64,000 nucleotides of DNA from Streptomyces sp. NBC_00286 (GTDB lineage Bacteria > Actinomycetota > Actinomycetes > Streptomycetales > Streptomycetaceae), in contig NZ_CP108054.1 of NCBI RefSeq assembly GCF_036173125.1, forward strand, positions 7,779,001-7,843,000, written 5' to 3'. A program made the position numbers and the translations under genes. How positions within the stretch are numbered: the stretch's first letter is position 1; every line of letters begins with the position of its first letter. The notes under the pieces are model-generated. The model did not search any database, was not told the DNA's origin, and saw only the letters and a program-made list of their open reading frames with translations. Positions 8,184 through 17,335 of this stretch are shown here, piece by piece.

Positions 8184-9866
8184 TCAGTTCACCGGCGCGT
8201 GCACCCGCTCGACCTTCTGCGTGCCGCTGCGCGTGCGGTACGAACGGGCCCACGACGCCGTGGCGTTGGCGCGCGTGCGGTCGGAGAGCACGTAGTAGTC
8301 CATCTGTGCGCGCTCGGCGGTGAGGTCCAGTACGCCGTAGCCGTGCCGGTCGGTGTCGACCCAGTGGACATGCCGGTTGGCGGCCCGGATCACGGGAGCC
8401 GCGACGGCCGAGATGGTGCCTTCGGGGACCTTGACCAGGTCGTCCAGGTTGTCGGAGGTGACGGAGGTGACGACGAACTCGGTGGCGGCGGAGGCGGACA
8501 AGGGGTACGTACCGGCGTTGACCGGCACGTCGTTGGCCCAGGCCATGTGGATGTCGCCGGTGAGGAAGACGGTGTTGCGGATGGCGTTGTTCCGAAGATG
8601 CGCGAGCAGTTCGCGGCGGTCGTCGGTGTAGCCGTCCCACTGGTCGGTGTTGAGGGCGAGACCCTCCTGCGGCAGGCCCAGCAGCTTGGCGAGCGGTTTC
8701 AGGATCTCGGCGGAGAGCGAGCCGATGGCGAACGGCGCGATCATCACCGAGTTGCCGACCAGCCGCCAGGTGGTGTCGGATGCCCTCAACCCCGCCTTCA
8801 GCCAGTCGAGTTGGGCCCGACCCGTGAGCGTACGGTTCGGATCGTCCACGCCGCCGTTGCCGACCGTCACCTGTTGCGACCGGAAGGACCGCAGGTCGAG
8901 TAGCGAGAGATCGGCCAGCTTGCCGAACCGCAGCCGGCGATAGGTCGTGCCCTCGACCGCCGGGCGGACCGGCATCCACTCGAAGTAGGCCTGCTTGGCG
9001 GCCGCTTGGCGGGCCGCATAGGTTCCCTCCGCGCCCTCGGTGTGGTTCTCGGCGCCGCCCGACCATGCGTCGTTGGCGAGCTCGTGGTCGTCCCAGATGG
9101 CGATGACGGGGGCTGCTTGATGCAGTGACTGAAGATCGGGGTCGGTTTTGTAACGGCCGTGCCGTGTGCGGTAGTCGGCGAGTGTGAGGATCTCGTGGGC
9201 GGGCGCGTGCGGGCGTACGACGGTGCCGCGTGTCCCGTATTCGCCTGTGCCGTACTCGTAGATGTAGTCGCCCAGATGCAGCCAGGCGTCCAGGTCGCCG
9301 CGCGCGGCCAGGTGCCGGTACGCCGAGAAGTGGCCGGCCTCCCAGTTGGCGCAGGACACCACGCCGAAGCGCATGCCGGGCACGGCCGCGTCGGTGGCGG
9401 GGGCCGTGCGGGTACGCGCGGCCGGGGAGTCGGTGGCGCCACTGGAGAAGCGGAACCAGTAGTCGGTGGCGGGCTTCAGGCCGCGTATGTCCGCCTTGAC
9501 GGTGTGGTCTGCGGCGGCGGACGCGGTGGTGGAGCCCTTGGCGACGACGTTCATGAACGCCTTGTCCAGGGCGACGGTCCAGCTCACCTCGACGTCAGGT
9601 CCGAGCCCGGAGCCGGGCACGGCCTCCGGTGTGGGCGTCACCCGGGTCCACAGCAGGACGCCGTCGGGCAGCGGGTCACCGGAGGCGACACCGTGCAGAA
9701 AGGCAGGGGCCTCGGCGGCGGCCCGGGCGGGTATCGCGGCGGCGAGAGGACCCGCGAGCGCGGCGGTCGCGGCTGCCGCCTTGACGACCGTACGGCGGCG
9801 CGGGGCGGGTGAGTTGACGGATTTGGGAGAATTGGGGTCTGTGTGGGATCTGATGCGACTGGTCAC
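8184..9866 (-). CDS. phoD: PhoD-family alkaline phosphatase, Tat-exported
   Basis: A 560-residue secreted phosphodiesterase/phosphatase, probably releasing phosphate from organic phosphates and cell-wall polymers. A twin-arginine signal is visible ([17 protein letters not shown], cleavage near ARAAAEA), followed by an N-terminal beta-sandwich and the PhoD metallophosphatase domain. Motifs are [21 protein letters not shown] and LTGDIHMAW. PhoD enzymes bind Fe3+/Ca2+. Streptomyces phoD genes are usually PhoP-controlled, but no convincing PHO box was seen in the 100 bp upstream. Confidence 0.93.
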   Translation of the reverse strand: MTSRIRSHTDPNSPKSVNSPAPRRRTVVKAAAATAALAGPLAAAIPARAAAEAPAFLHGVASGDPLPDGVLLWTRVTPTPEAVPGSGLGPDVEVSWTVALDKAFMNVVAKGSTTASAAADHTVKADIRGLKPATDYWFRFSSGATDSPAARTRTAPATDAAVPGMRFGVVSCANWEAGHFSAYRHLAARGDLDAWLHLGDYIYEYGTGEYGTRGTVVRPHAPAHEILTLADYRTRHGRYKTDPDLQSLHQAAPVIAIWDDHELANDAWSGGAENHTEGAEGTYAARQAAAKQAYFEWMPVRPAVEGTTYRRLRFGKLADLSLLDLRSFRSQQVTVGNGGVDDPNRTLTGRAQLDWLKAGLRASDTTWRLVGNSVMIAPFAIGSLSAEILKPLAKLLGLPQEGLALNTDQWDGYTDDRRELLAHLRNNAIRNTVFLTGDIHMAWANDVPVNAGTYPLSASAATEFVVTSVTSDNLDDLVKVPEGTISAVAAPVIRAANRHVHWVDTDRHGYGVLDLTAERAQMDYYVLSDRTRANATASWARSYRTRSGTQKVERVHAPVN

Positions 9867-9896
9867 AGGCGCTCAGATTACTGATCAGTACATGGC

Positions 9897-9929
9897 GAGA
9901 GCGGGCGAACTCGGAAAGTTCGCCCGCTC
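9897..9929. terminator. Strong hairpin terminator, 14-bp stem
   Basis: AGAGCGGGCGAACT (9897-9910) and AGTTCGCCCGCTCT (9916-9929) pair perfectly around a 5-nt loop. It sits 42 bp past the stop of the thioredoxin-fold gene (minus strand) and upstream of phoD, so it probably isolates phoD from readthrough. Confidence 0.85.
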
Positions 9930-9971
9930 TTTGACGCGGATTCGCTCAAGCCTTGAGCGCTCTCTGTCGGC

Positions 9972-10784
9972 TCAGGCCGCCAGTGCCTTGTTGATCGCCG
10001 CCTGGAAGTCGGCGGGGGTCATCGGGGTGTTCTTGCCGTCGGAGCCGGTGAGCTTCTTGCCGTCCATCTCCAGCGTCGGCGTGCCCGTGACACCGCTGTC
10101 GTCGAACTTCTCCGACATGAGCAGCGCCCACTTGTCGTAGGTGCCGTTCTCCACCGCCGTCTGGAACTTCTTGTTGTTCTTGAGGGCTTCGACGGTGTTG
10201 GCCACCTCGATCAGGTACGCGTCGTCCTTGAACTTGTCCTGGCTCTCCTCGGGGTGGTACTTCGCCGAGTACAGCGCGGCCTTGTACTGCAGGAAGGCGT
10301 CCGTGCTCACGTTCAAGGCGGCGCCCATCGCGCTGAGCGCGTTTTTGGAGCCCTCGCCCCGGGTGCTGTCATCGATGAACGTGGCGCCGATGAACTGGAC
10401 CTTGTACGTCCCGTCCTCGATGCCCTTGTCGACCGTGGGGCCGACCGCCTGCTCGAACTGGGCACAGACCGGGCAGCGCGGGTCCTCGTACATCTCCAGG
10501 GTCTTCTTGGCGCTGCTCTTGCCGATGACGACGGTCGTGCCGTTCTTGCCGCTGGTGTGGGCCGGCTTGACGAGCTTGGCGTCCTGCGCGGCCTCCCAGT
10601 GGCCGGGCTTGTTGCCCTGGACGACGGCGTAGCTGATGCCGCCGGCCGCCGCGAGAACGCCGACGACGGAGCAGGCGACGATGACCTGCCGCTTGATCTT
10701 GGCGCGCTTGGCCTGGCGCTCGCGTTCGGCGCGCAGCCGCTCACGGGCCGCCGTCTTCGCCGACTGGCTGTTCCTCTTGCTCAT
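9972..10784 (-). CDS. Membrane-anchored thioredoxin-fold (DsbA-like) protein, CPVC
   Basis: A 270-residue protein with a charged cytoplasmic head (residues 1-30), one membrane helix (~32-55) and an extracytoplasmic DsbA/thioredoxin_4 domain. The redox motif is YEDPRCPVCAQFEQ and the cis-Pro loop is GVTGTPTLEMDG. Such proteins oxidise or isomerise disulfides of exported proteins. A GGAG lies nine bases before the ATG. A second member, with CPAC, is at 40062; both share the TARERL(R/A)xER head and are paralogues. Confidence 0.9.
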   Translation of the reverse strand: MSKRNSQSAKTAARERLRAERERQAKRAKIKRQVIVACSVVGVLAAAGGISYAVVQGNKPGHWEAAQDAKLVKPAHTSGKNGTTVVIGKSSAKKTLEMYEDPRCPVCAQFEQAVGPTVDKGIEDGTYKVQFIGATFIDDSTRGEGSKNALSAMGAALNVSTDAFLQYKAALYSAKYHPEESQDKFKDDAYLIEVANTVEALKNNKKFQTAVENGTYDKWALLMSEKFDDSGVTGTPTLEMDGKKLTGSDGKNTPMTPADFQAAINKALAA

Positions 10785-10840
10785 GATCGTTTTCTCCGTG
10801 TGAAGGCATGGGGATGTGGACTGCTGTGCTCAGCTGCGGT

Positions 10841-11584
10841 TCACGCCACGTGGGCGGGAACAAGCGAGCACGGCGGTCCACGCCGTCCCAGGGAGTGCAC
10901 GAAGAAGTGGCTGCGGGGCGCGATCGGGCGCCGCACGGGGCGCGGGAGCCGGGGTACGCGCGCGGGCCGCACGGTCACCGTGGCAACGGCGAGCAGCAGC
11001 GGCCGGAAGGTGGACGCGACGGCCGCGCACAGGAGTTGGGCCAGGGCCCGCTCTCCGCGCCGCAGCCAGGCGGCCGCGAGGAGGCCGACGCCGACGTGTG
11101 CGGCGAGCAGCAGCCAGGCGGCGGCCGGATCGGCGTGGGCGAGAAGCGCGGCGGCGCCGTCGCCTTCCCGTGCCCACCCGTCACCCGACCACCGCCCCTC
11201 ATAGAGGCGCTGCGCGCCGCCCCCGCTGAATTGTGCCAGCGGAGTGCCGACCTCCCCGGAGCACAGGAAGTCGAGGCCGACCGACCGCAGCGGGCCCGCC
11301 ACCGGGCCGCCCGCCCTGCCGTAACAGGCGTGCTGGCCCGCTGTGAACAGCGTGTCGGCCGCCAGCTCCAGCGGGATCAGCAGGGCGGCGATCCGCCCGA
11401 AGCCGCGCTCGTGGCCTGCCAGCGCGTACGCGATGACGAAGACGGCGGCCGTGAGCGCGGCCACGGTGGCCAGCGGCAGCGGAGCCCGGGACAGCAGCAC
11501 GTGCGACGCGACGGACAGTGTCACGACGAGTGCCGTGAACAGTGCCGCGCGTACGGCTCTCAGCTGGGTCCCGGATATGTCCAT
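10841..11584 (-). CDS. Polytopic membrane protein of unknown function
   Basis: A 247-residue protein with about five hydrophobic segments (two at residues ~12-60, one at ~64-82, two at ~152-200) and a basic, Arg/Pro-rich C-terminus. A DFLCSGEVGTPLAQFSGGGA loop lies between segments. No family was recognised. The product of 11177-11218 (RLYEGRWSGDGWA) corresponds to a repeat also found upstream of dnaE, so part of the loop may come from repeat insertion. It precedes the thioredoxin-fold gene by 56 bp on the same strand. Confidence 0.7.
   Translation of the reverse strand: MDISGTQLRAVRAALFTALVVTLSVASHVLLSRAPLPLATVAALTAAVFVIAYALAGHERGFGRIAALLIPLELAADTLFTAGQHACYGRAGGPVAGPLRSVGLDFLCSGEVGTPLAQFSGGGAQRLYEGRWSGDGWAREGDGAAALLAHADPAAAWLLLAAHVGVGLLAAAWLRRGERALAQLLCAAVASTFRPLLLAVATVTVRPARVPRLPRPVRRPIAPRSHFFVHSLGRRGPPCSLVPAHVA
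11177..11218. repeat. 42-nt dispersed repeat, copy 1 (inside a coding region)
   Basis: This stretch matches 13117-13158 at 38 of 42 positions in the same orientation. It lies within the membrane-protein gene at 10841-11584, while the other copy is intergenic. Confidence 0.75.
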
Positions 11585-11660
11585 AGCAGTGGAGAGTGTG
11601 GCACGTACTCCCGTAAGGAAGCTCTAAAAACTCCCTGTGTGTGAGCGGTCGGTCACCGGT

Positions 11661-12989
11661 CTACAGCCCCGGAATCCGTCCGTTGCGGAACAGGTCCACG
11701 AAGATCTGGTGGTCGGCACGCGCGCGTGCGCCGTACGCGTGGGCGAAGTCCACCAGGAGGTCCCCGAAGGCGGACTCGTCCGCCGCGATCGCGGCGTCGA
11801 TGGCCCGCTCCGTGGAGAACGGCACCAGCTCGGAGTGGCCGCTCTCGTCGTCCGCCGCCGCGTGCATGGTGGCCGTGGCCCGCCCCAGGTCGGCGACGAC
11901 CGCCGCGATCTCCTCCGGGTCGTCGATATCACCCCAGTCCAGGTCCACCGCGTACGGCGACACCTCGGCGACCAGCTGGCCCGAGCCGTCCAGCTCGGTC
12001 CAGCCGAGCCACGGGTCCGCGTGCGCCTGGAGGGCGCGCTGCGAGATCACCGTGCGGTGGCCCTCGTGCTGGAAGTACTCGCGGATCGCCGGGTCCGTGA
12101 TGTGCCGGGAGACGGCCGGGGTCTGGGCCTGCTTGATGTAGATCACCACATCGTTCTCGAGGGCGTCCGTGGCGCCCTCCAGAAGGATGTTGTACGAGGG
12201 GAGACCGGCCGAGCCGATGCCGATGCCGCGGCGGCCCACGACGTCCTTCACGCGATACGAGTCCGGGCGGGCCAGGGAGGCCTCCGGCAGCGTCTCCAGA
12301 TAGCCGTCGAAGGCCGCGAGCACCTTGTACCGCGTGGCCGCGTCCAGCTCGATGGAGCCGCCACCGGGCGCGAAGCGGCGCTCGAAGTCGCGGATCTCCG
12401 TCATCGACTCGAGCAGCCCGAAGCGGGTCAGCGAGCGGGCGTCCCGCAGCGCGTCCAGGAGCGGGCCCTGGGCGGTGTCCAGTGTGAAGGGCGGCACTTC
12501 GTCGCTCTTGGCGCCCGTAGCGAGGGCGTGGATCCGGTCGCGGTACGAGGCCGCGTAGATCCGTACCAGCTCGGTGATCTGCTCGTCGCTGAGCGCCTTC
12601 GCGTATCCGATCAGCGCCACGGAGGCGGCGAGGCGCTTGAGGTCCCAGGTGAAGGGGCCGACGTACGCCTCGTCGAAGTCGTTGACGTTGAAGATCAGGC
12701 GGCCCTGGGCGTCCATGTACGTGCCGAAGTTCTCGGCGTGCAGGTCGCCGTGGATCCACACGCGCGAGGTGCGCTCATCGAGGTACGGTCCGCCCCGCTT
12801 CTCCTGCTCCAGGTCGTAGTAGAAGAGGCACGCCGTGCCGCGGTAGAACGCGAACGCCGAGGCCGCCATTTTCCGGAACTTCACGCGGAACGCGGCCGGG
12901 TCGGCGGCCAGCAACTCGCCGAAGGCGGTGTCGAAGACGGCGAGGATCTGTTCGCCGCGTTGCTCGGCGCTGAGCTGCGGATCCGACAT
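11661..12989 (-). CDS. DUF2252 protein (kinase-like fold)
   Basis: A 442-residue protein starting at the ATG at 12989 (MSDPQLSAEQRGEQILAV). The DUF2252 signature IHGDLHAENFGTYMDAQG resembles the HGDxHxxN catalytic loop of aminoglycoside-phosphotransferase-like kinases, and FNVNDFDEAYVGPFTWDLKR supplies a DFD-type metal motif. The C-terminal half continues the fold (RRGIGIGSAGLPSYNILLEG). The substrate is unknown. It is divergent from dnaE, with 271 bp between the starts. Confidence 0.87.
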   Translation of the reverse strand: MSDPQLSAEQRGEQILAVFDTAFGELLAADPAAFRVKFRKMAASAFAFYRGTACLFYYDLEQEKRGGPYLDERTSRVWIHGDLHAENFGTYMDAQGRLIFNVNDFDEAYVGPFTWDLKRLAASVALIGYAKALSDEQITELVRIYAASYRDRIHALATGAKSDEVPPFTLDTAQGPLLDALRDARSLTRFGLLESMTEIRDFERRFAPGGGSIELDAATRYKVLAAFDGYLETLPEASLARPDSYRVKDVVGRRGIGIGSAGLPSYNILLEGATDALENDVVIYIKQAQTPAVSRHITDPAIREYFQHEGHRTVISQRALQAHADPWLGWTELDGSGQLVAEVSPYAVDLDWGDIDDPEEIAAVVADLGRATATMHAAADDESGHSELVPFSTERAIDAAIAADESAFGDLLVDFAHAYGARARADHQIFVDLFRNGRIPGL

Positions 12990-13116
12990 CGCGGGGTGCC
13001 TCCAGGTGCAGGGTGACGCATGACAAGTGGGACGGAAATCGCCCGTCCTCTTCCAACGGACGAAGGTACGCGGGAGTGCCCGTTCTCCGCATGTGAACGT
13101 ACGCGATGGGGGCCCG

Positions 13117-13158
13117 CCCGTCGCCCGACCACCACCCCTCATCGAGGCGCTTCGCGCC
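13117..13158. repeat. 42-nt dispersed repeat, copy 2 (upstream of dnaE)
   Basis: The intergenic partner of 11177-11218, with four differences. It lies about 100 bp upstream of the dnaE start in the divergent DUF2252/dnaE region, so it may sit within a promoter or leader. Confidence 0.75.
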
Positions 13159-13260
13159 ACAGTGTTCCACTCAAATTGTCAGTGCCGAGGCATAGACTTC
13201 GACGCTGACCCCAGACTGTCCGCAGCCTGTTGCCAGCCGTTCTTCTTGGAGGCCGAAACC

Positions 13261-16200
13261 GTGTCAAAGCCGCCGTTCACGCACCTGCACGTCCACACCC
13301 AGTACTCGCTGCTGGACGGTGCCGCGCGGCTGAAGGACATGTTCGAAGCGTGCAACGAGATGGGCATGACGCACATCGCCATGTCCGACCACGGCAACCT
13401 GCACGGGGCGTACGACTTCTTCCACTCCGCCAAGAAGGCCGGCGTCACGCCGATCATCGGCATCGAGGCGTATGTGGCGCCGGAGTCGCGGCGCAACAAG
13501 CGGAAGATCCAGTGGGGCCAGCCGCACCAGAAGCGGGACGACGTCTCCGGCTCCGGTGGCTACACGCACAAGACGATCTGGGCGGCGAACAAGACCGGGC
13601 TGCACAACCTGTTCAAGCTGTCCTCGGACGCGTATGCGGAGGGCTGGCTGCAGAAGTGGCCACGGATGGACAAGGAGACCATCTCCCAGTGGTCGGAGGG
13701 GCTGATCGCCTCCACCGGGTGTCCTTCGGGGGAGTTGCAGACCCGGTTGCGGCTCGGCCAGTTCGACGAGGCGCTGAAGGCGGCCGCCGAGTACCAGGAC
13801 ATCTTCGGCAAGGACCGGTACTTCCTGGAGCTGATGGACCACGGCATCGAGATCGAGCGCAGGGTGCGGGACGGGCTGTTGGAGATCGGCAAGAAGCTGG
13901 GCATTCCGCCGCTGGTGACCAATGACTCGCACTACACGTACCCGCACGAGGCGGCCGCGCACGACGCCCTCCTGTGCATCCAGACCGGCAAGAACGTCTC
14001 GGATCCGGACCGCTTCAAGTTCGACGGCACCGGCTACTACCTGAAGTCGACCGACGAGATGTACGCCATCGACTCCTCGGATGCCTGGCAGCAGGGGTGT
14101 GCGAACACACTGCTGGTGGCCGAGCAGATCGACACCACCGGCATGTTCGAGGCCAAGAACCTCATGCCCAAGTTCGAGATCCCCGAGGGCTACACCGAGG
14201 TCACCTGGTTCCAGGAGGAGGTGCGCCGGGGCATGGAGCGCCGTTTCCCCGGCGGCGTCCCGGAGGACCGGCAGAAGCAGGCCGAGTACGAGATGGACGT
14301 CATCATCCAGATGGGGTTCCCGGGGTACTTCCTGGTGGTCGCCGACTTCATCATGTGGGCCAAGAAGCAGGGCATCGCGGTCGGTCCGGGTCGTGGTTCC
14401 GCGGCCGGCTCGATCGTCGCGTACGCCATGGGCATCACCGACCTCGACCCGATCCCGCACGGTCTGATCTTCGAGCGGTTCCTCAACCCCGAGCGTGTCT
14501 CCATGCCCGATGTCGACATCGACTTCGACGAGCGCAGGCGCGTCGAGGTGATCCGCTATGTGACGGAGAAGTACGGCGCCGACAAGGTCGCCATGATCGG
14601 CACGTACGGCAAGATCAAGGCGAAGAACGCGATCAAGGACTCCGCGCGCGTACTGGGCTATCCGTACGCGATGGGCGACCGGCTCACCAAGGCGATGCCC
14701 GCCGACGTGCTCGGCAAGGGCATCGACCTGAACGGCATCACCGACCCCTCGCACCCCCGCTACAACGAGGCGGGCGAGATCCGGTCGATGTACGAGAACG
14801 AGCCGGATGTGAAGAAGGTCATCGACACCGCCAAGGGCGTCGAGGGCCTGGTCCGGCAGATGGGTGTGCACGCGGCCGGCGTGATCATGTCCAGCGAGCC
14901 CATCGTCGACCACGCCCCGATCTGGGTGCGGCACACCGACGGGGTGACCATCACCCAGTGGGACTACCCCCAGTGCGAGTCGCTCGGCCTGCTGAAGATG
15001 GACTTCCTGGGCCTGCGCAACCTCACGATCATGGACGACGCCATCAAGATGGTGAAGGCCAACAAGGGCATCGACCTGGAGATGCTCTCCCTTTCGCTGG
15101 ACGACCCCAAGACCTTCGAACTGCTCTGCCGCGGTGACACCCTCGGCGTCTTCCAGTTCGACGGCGGCCCGATGCGCTCGCTGCTCCGCCAGATGCAGCC
15201 CGACAACTTCGAGGACATCTCCGCCGTCTCGGCCCTCTACCGGCCGGGCCCCATGGGCATGAACTCGCACATCAACTACGCGGAGCGCAAGAACGGCCGC
15301 CAGGAGATCACACCGATCCACAAGGAGCTCGAAGAGCCCCTCGAGGAGGTCCTGGCGGTCACCTACGGCCTGATCGTCTACCAGGAGCAGGTGCAGAAGG
15401 CCGCCCAGATCATCGCTGGGTACTCGCTCGGCGAGGCCGACATCCTGCGCCGGGTGATGGGCAAGAAGAAGCCCGACGAGCTGGCGAAGAACTTCGTCCT
15501 CTTCCAGGCGGGCGCCCGCAAGAACGGCTACAGCGACGAGGCGATCCAGGCACTGTGGGACGTGCTGGTCCCGTTCGCCGGCTACGCGTTCAACAAGGCC
15601 CACTCCGCCGCGTACGGACTTGTCTCGTACTGGACGGCGTATCTGAAGGCGAACTACCCCGCCGAGTACATGGCCGCGCTGCTCACCTCGGTCAAGGACG
15701 ACAAGGACAAGTCGGCCGTCTACCTGAACGAATGCCGCCGCATGGGCATCAAGGTGCTGCCGCCGAACGTCAACGAGTCGATGTCCAACTTCGCCGCCCA
15801 GGGTGACGACGTGATCCTCTTCGGCCTCTCGGCCGTCCGTAACGTCGGCACGAACGTGGTGGAGTCGATCATCCGCTCGCGCAAGGAGAAGGGGAAGTAC
15901 GCCTCCTTCCCCGACTACCTCGACAAGGTCGAGGCCGTCGTCTGCAATAAGCGCACCACCGAATCACTGATCAAGGCCGGCGCCTTCGACACCATGGGCC
16001 ACACCCGCAAGGGGCTGACCGCCCAGTTCGAGCCGATGATCGACAACGTGGTGCAGGTCAAACGCAAGGAAGCCGAGGGCCAGTTCGACCTCTTCGGCGG
16101 CATGGGCGACGACAGCGCCGAAGAACCAGGCTTCGGCATGGACGTCACCTTCACCGACGAGGAGTGGGACAAGGCCTACCTGCTCGCCCAGGAACGGGAG

Positions 16201-16800
16201 ATGCTCGGCCTGTACGTCTCCGACCACCCGCTGTTCGGCCTGGAGCACGTGCTGTCCGACAAGGCCGACGCCGGCATCGCCCAGCTCACCGGCGGCGACT
16301 TCGGCGACGGCGCGGTCGTCACCATCGGCGGCATCATCTCCGGCCTCCAGCGCAAGATGACCAAGCAAGGCAACGCCTGGGCCATCGCCACCGTCGAGGA
16401 CCTGGCCGGCTCCCTGGAGTGCATGTTCTTCCCGGCCACCTACCAGTTGGTGTCCACTCAACTCGTCGAGGACGCCGTGGTGTTCGTCAAGGGACGCCTC
16501 GACAAACGCGAGGACGTACCCCGCCTCGTCGCCATGGAACTCCAGGTCCCGGATCTGTCGAACGCGGGCACCAACGCCCCCGTCATCCTGACGATTCCAG
16601 CCCTGAAGGTCACCCCGCCCATGGTCAGCCGGCTCGGCGAGATCCTCAGCCATCACAAGGGCGACAGCGAGGTACGCATCAAACTCCAGGGCCCGCGCAA
16701 GACGACGGTGCTACGGCTCGACCGCCACCGCGTGAAGCCGGACCCGGCGCTCTTCGGGGACTTGAAGGTCCTGCTCGGCCCGTCCTGCCTGGCCGGCTGA
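13261..16800 (+). CDS. dnaE: DNA polymerase III alpha subunit (DnaE1)
   Basis: The replicative polymerase, 1179 residues from a GTG preceded by TTGGAGG. Order of parts: PHP domain (FTHLHVHTQYSLLDG, HIAMSDHGNLHG), polymerase core with catalytic acidic residues in MPDVDIDFDERRR and GRGSAAGSIVAYAMG, helix-hairpin-helix region (VVCNKRTTESLIKAGAFDT), an OB-fold (AVVTIGGIISGLQRKMTKQG) and the tau-binding tail. A beta-clamp motif EGQFDLFGG lies near residue 945. Normal length for actinobacterial DnaE1. Confidence 0.98.
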   Translation: MSKPPFTHLHVHTQYSLLDGAARLKDMFEACNEMGMTHIAMSDHGNLHGAYDFFHSAKKAGVTPIIGIEAYVAPESRRNKRKIQWGQPHQKRDDVSGSGGYTHKTIWAANKTGLHNLFKLSSDAYAEGWLQKWPRMDKETISQWSEGLIASTGCPSGELQTRLRLGQFDEALKAAAEYQDIFGKDRYFLELMDHGIEIERRVRDGLLEIGKKLGIPPLVTNDSHYTYPHEAAAHDALLCIQTGKNVSDPDRFKFDGTGYYLKSTDEMYAIDSSDAWQQGCANTLLVAEQIDTTGMFEAKNLMPKFEIPEGYTEVTWFQEEVRRGMERRFPGGVPEDRQKQAEYEMDVIIQMGFPGYFLVVADFIMWAKKQGIAVGPGRGSAAGSIVAYAMGITDLDPIPHGLIFERFLNPERVSMPDVDIDFDERRRVEVIRYVTEKYGADKVAMIGTYGKIKAKNAIKDSARVLGYPYAMGDRLTKAMPADVLGKGIDLNGITDPSHPRYNEAGEIRSMYENEPDVKKVIDTAKGVEGLVRQMGVHAAGVIMSSEPIVDHAPIWVRHTDGVTITQWDYPQCESLGLLKMDFLGLRNLTIMDDAIKMVKANKGIDLEMLSLSLDDPKTFELLCRGDTLGVFQFDGGPMRSLLRQMQPDNFEDISAVSALYRPGPMGMNSHINYAERKNGRQEITPIHKELEEPLEEVLAVTYGLIVYQEQVQKAAQIIAGYSLGEADILRRVMGKKKPDELAKNFVLFQAGARKNGYSDEAIQALWDVLVPFAGYAFNKAHSAAYGLVSYWTAYLKANYPAEYMAALLTSVKDDKDKSAVYLNECRRMGIKVLPPNVNESMSNFAAQGDDVILFGLSAVRNVGTNVVESIIRSRKEKGKYASFPDYLDKVEAVVCNKRTTESLIKAGAFDTMGHTRKGLTAQFEPMIDNVVQVKRKEAEGQFDLFGGMGDDSAEEPGFGMDVTFTDEEWDKAYLLAQEREMLGLYVSDHPLFGLEHVLSDKADAGIAQLTGGDFGDGAVVTIGGIISGLQRKMTKQGNAWAIATVEDLAGSLECMFFPATYQLVSTQLVEDAVVFVKGRLDKREDVPRLVAMELQVPDLSNAGTNAPVILTIPALKVTPPMVSRLGEILSHHKGDSEVRIKLQGPRKTTVLRLDRHRVKPDPALFGDLKVLLGPSCLAG

Positions 16801-16876
16801 GCAGACGCGTAGGGAAACGACGTACGGAACACGGCGTACGCGACAGCGCGTACGCACCGCCGCGTACGGAAACGAC

Positions 16877-16907
16877 GAGGGGCGCCCCCGATCTGGGTGC
16901 GCCCCTC
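16877..16907. terminator. Hairpin terminator between convergent genes
   Basis: GAGGGGCGC (16877-16885) pairs with GCGCCCCTC (16899-16907), with extra CCC/GGG pairs inside. It lies 76 bp after the dnaE stop and 26 bp before the end of the convergent small gene, so it can serve both. Confidence 0.8.
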
Positions 16908-16932
16908 TCGCCCTGTGCCGCCCCTAGGCCGC

Positions 16933-17109
16933 TCAGTTGTGGCCGAACTTCTTCCGCCGCTTGCCGCCGCCGGAGGCGAACTGGGTGGTGCTTGCCGCTG
17001 GTTCGGTCTGCTCGGCCGTGGACGCCAACTCCTCGGTCCCGCGCCGGGCTTGATCCTGCGTACCGCGCTGCTTCGGGCGGGTCTGCTTGCGGTTCTTGTT
17101 CTTGGCCAT
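16933..17109 (-). CDS. 58-residue basic protein of unknown function
   Basis: A short frame with a strong GGAGG ribosome site ten bases before ATG. The product begins MAKNKNRKQTRPKQRG, has an acidic/Ser/Thr/Ala middle (TEELASTAEQTEPAAST) and ends GGGKRRKKFGHN. Both ends are strongly basic, consistent with nucleic-acid or ribosome binding (inference). It converges on dnaE across a terminator and is divergent from the NYN gene. I recall a small gene at this place in S. coelicolor but know no function. Confidence 0.8.
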   Translation of the reverse strand: MAKNKNRKQTRPKQRGTQDQARRGTEELASTAEQTEPAASTTQFASGGGKRRKKFGHN

Positions 17110-17335
17110 GGTGATCTGCCTCCTGTTGGGATTGCCTAGGGGTCAGGATCGGGATCAGATTCACATAGGCGTAGAAGCCGCGCATGTCAGAGAATTACTG
17201 TGCGTAGTAAGGCCTGTCGGAGGGTGAACCTCAGATGCGCCACGCCGAAGATCGAGTTCCGGCCGTTAACCTCCGCGCAGTCGGGCAGACTCGAAGGAAG
17301 CCCGAAGCAAACCTCCCGGAAAGAGGGTGGATCGC

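Noticed and set aside
9867..9971. PHO box (PhoP site) upstream of phoD
   Set aside because: No GTTCACC-type direct repeats were found in the expected region; only the terminator hairpin is evident.
16801..16873. Repeated GCGTACG/GTACGGAA motifs as a regulatory array
   Set aside because: They are short, irregular, and such GTACG words are common in Streptomyces spacer DNA and coding regions.
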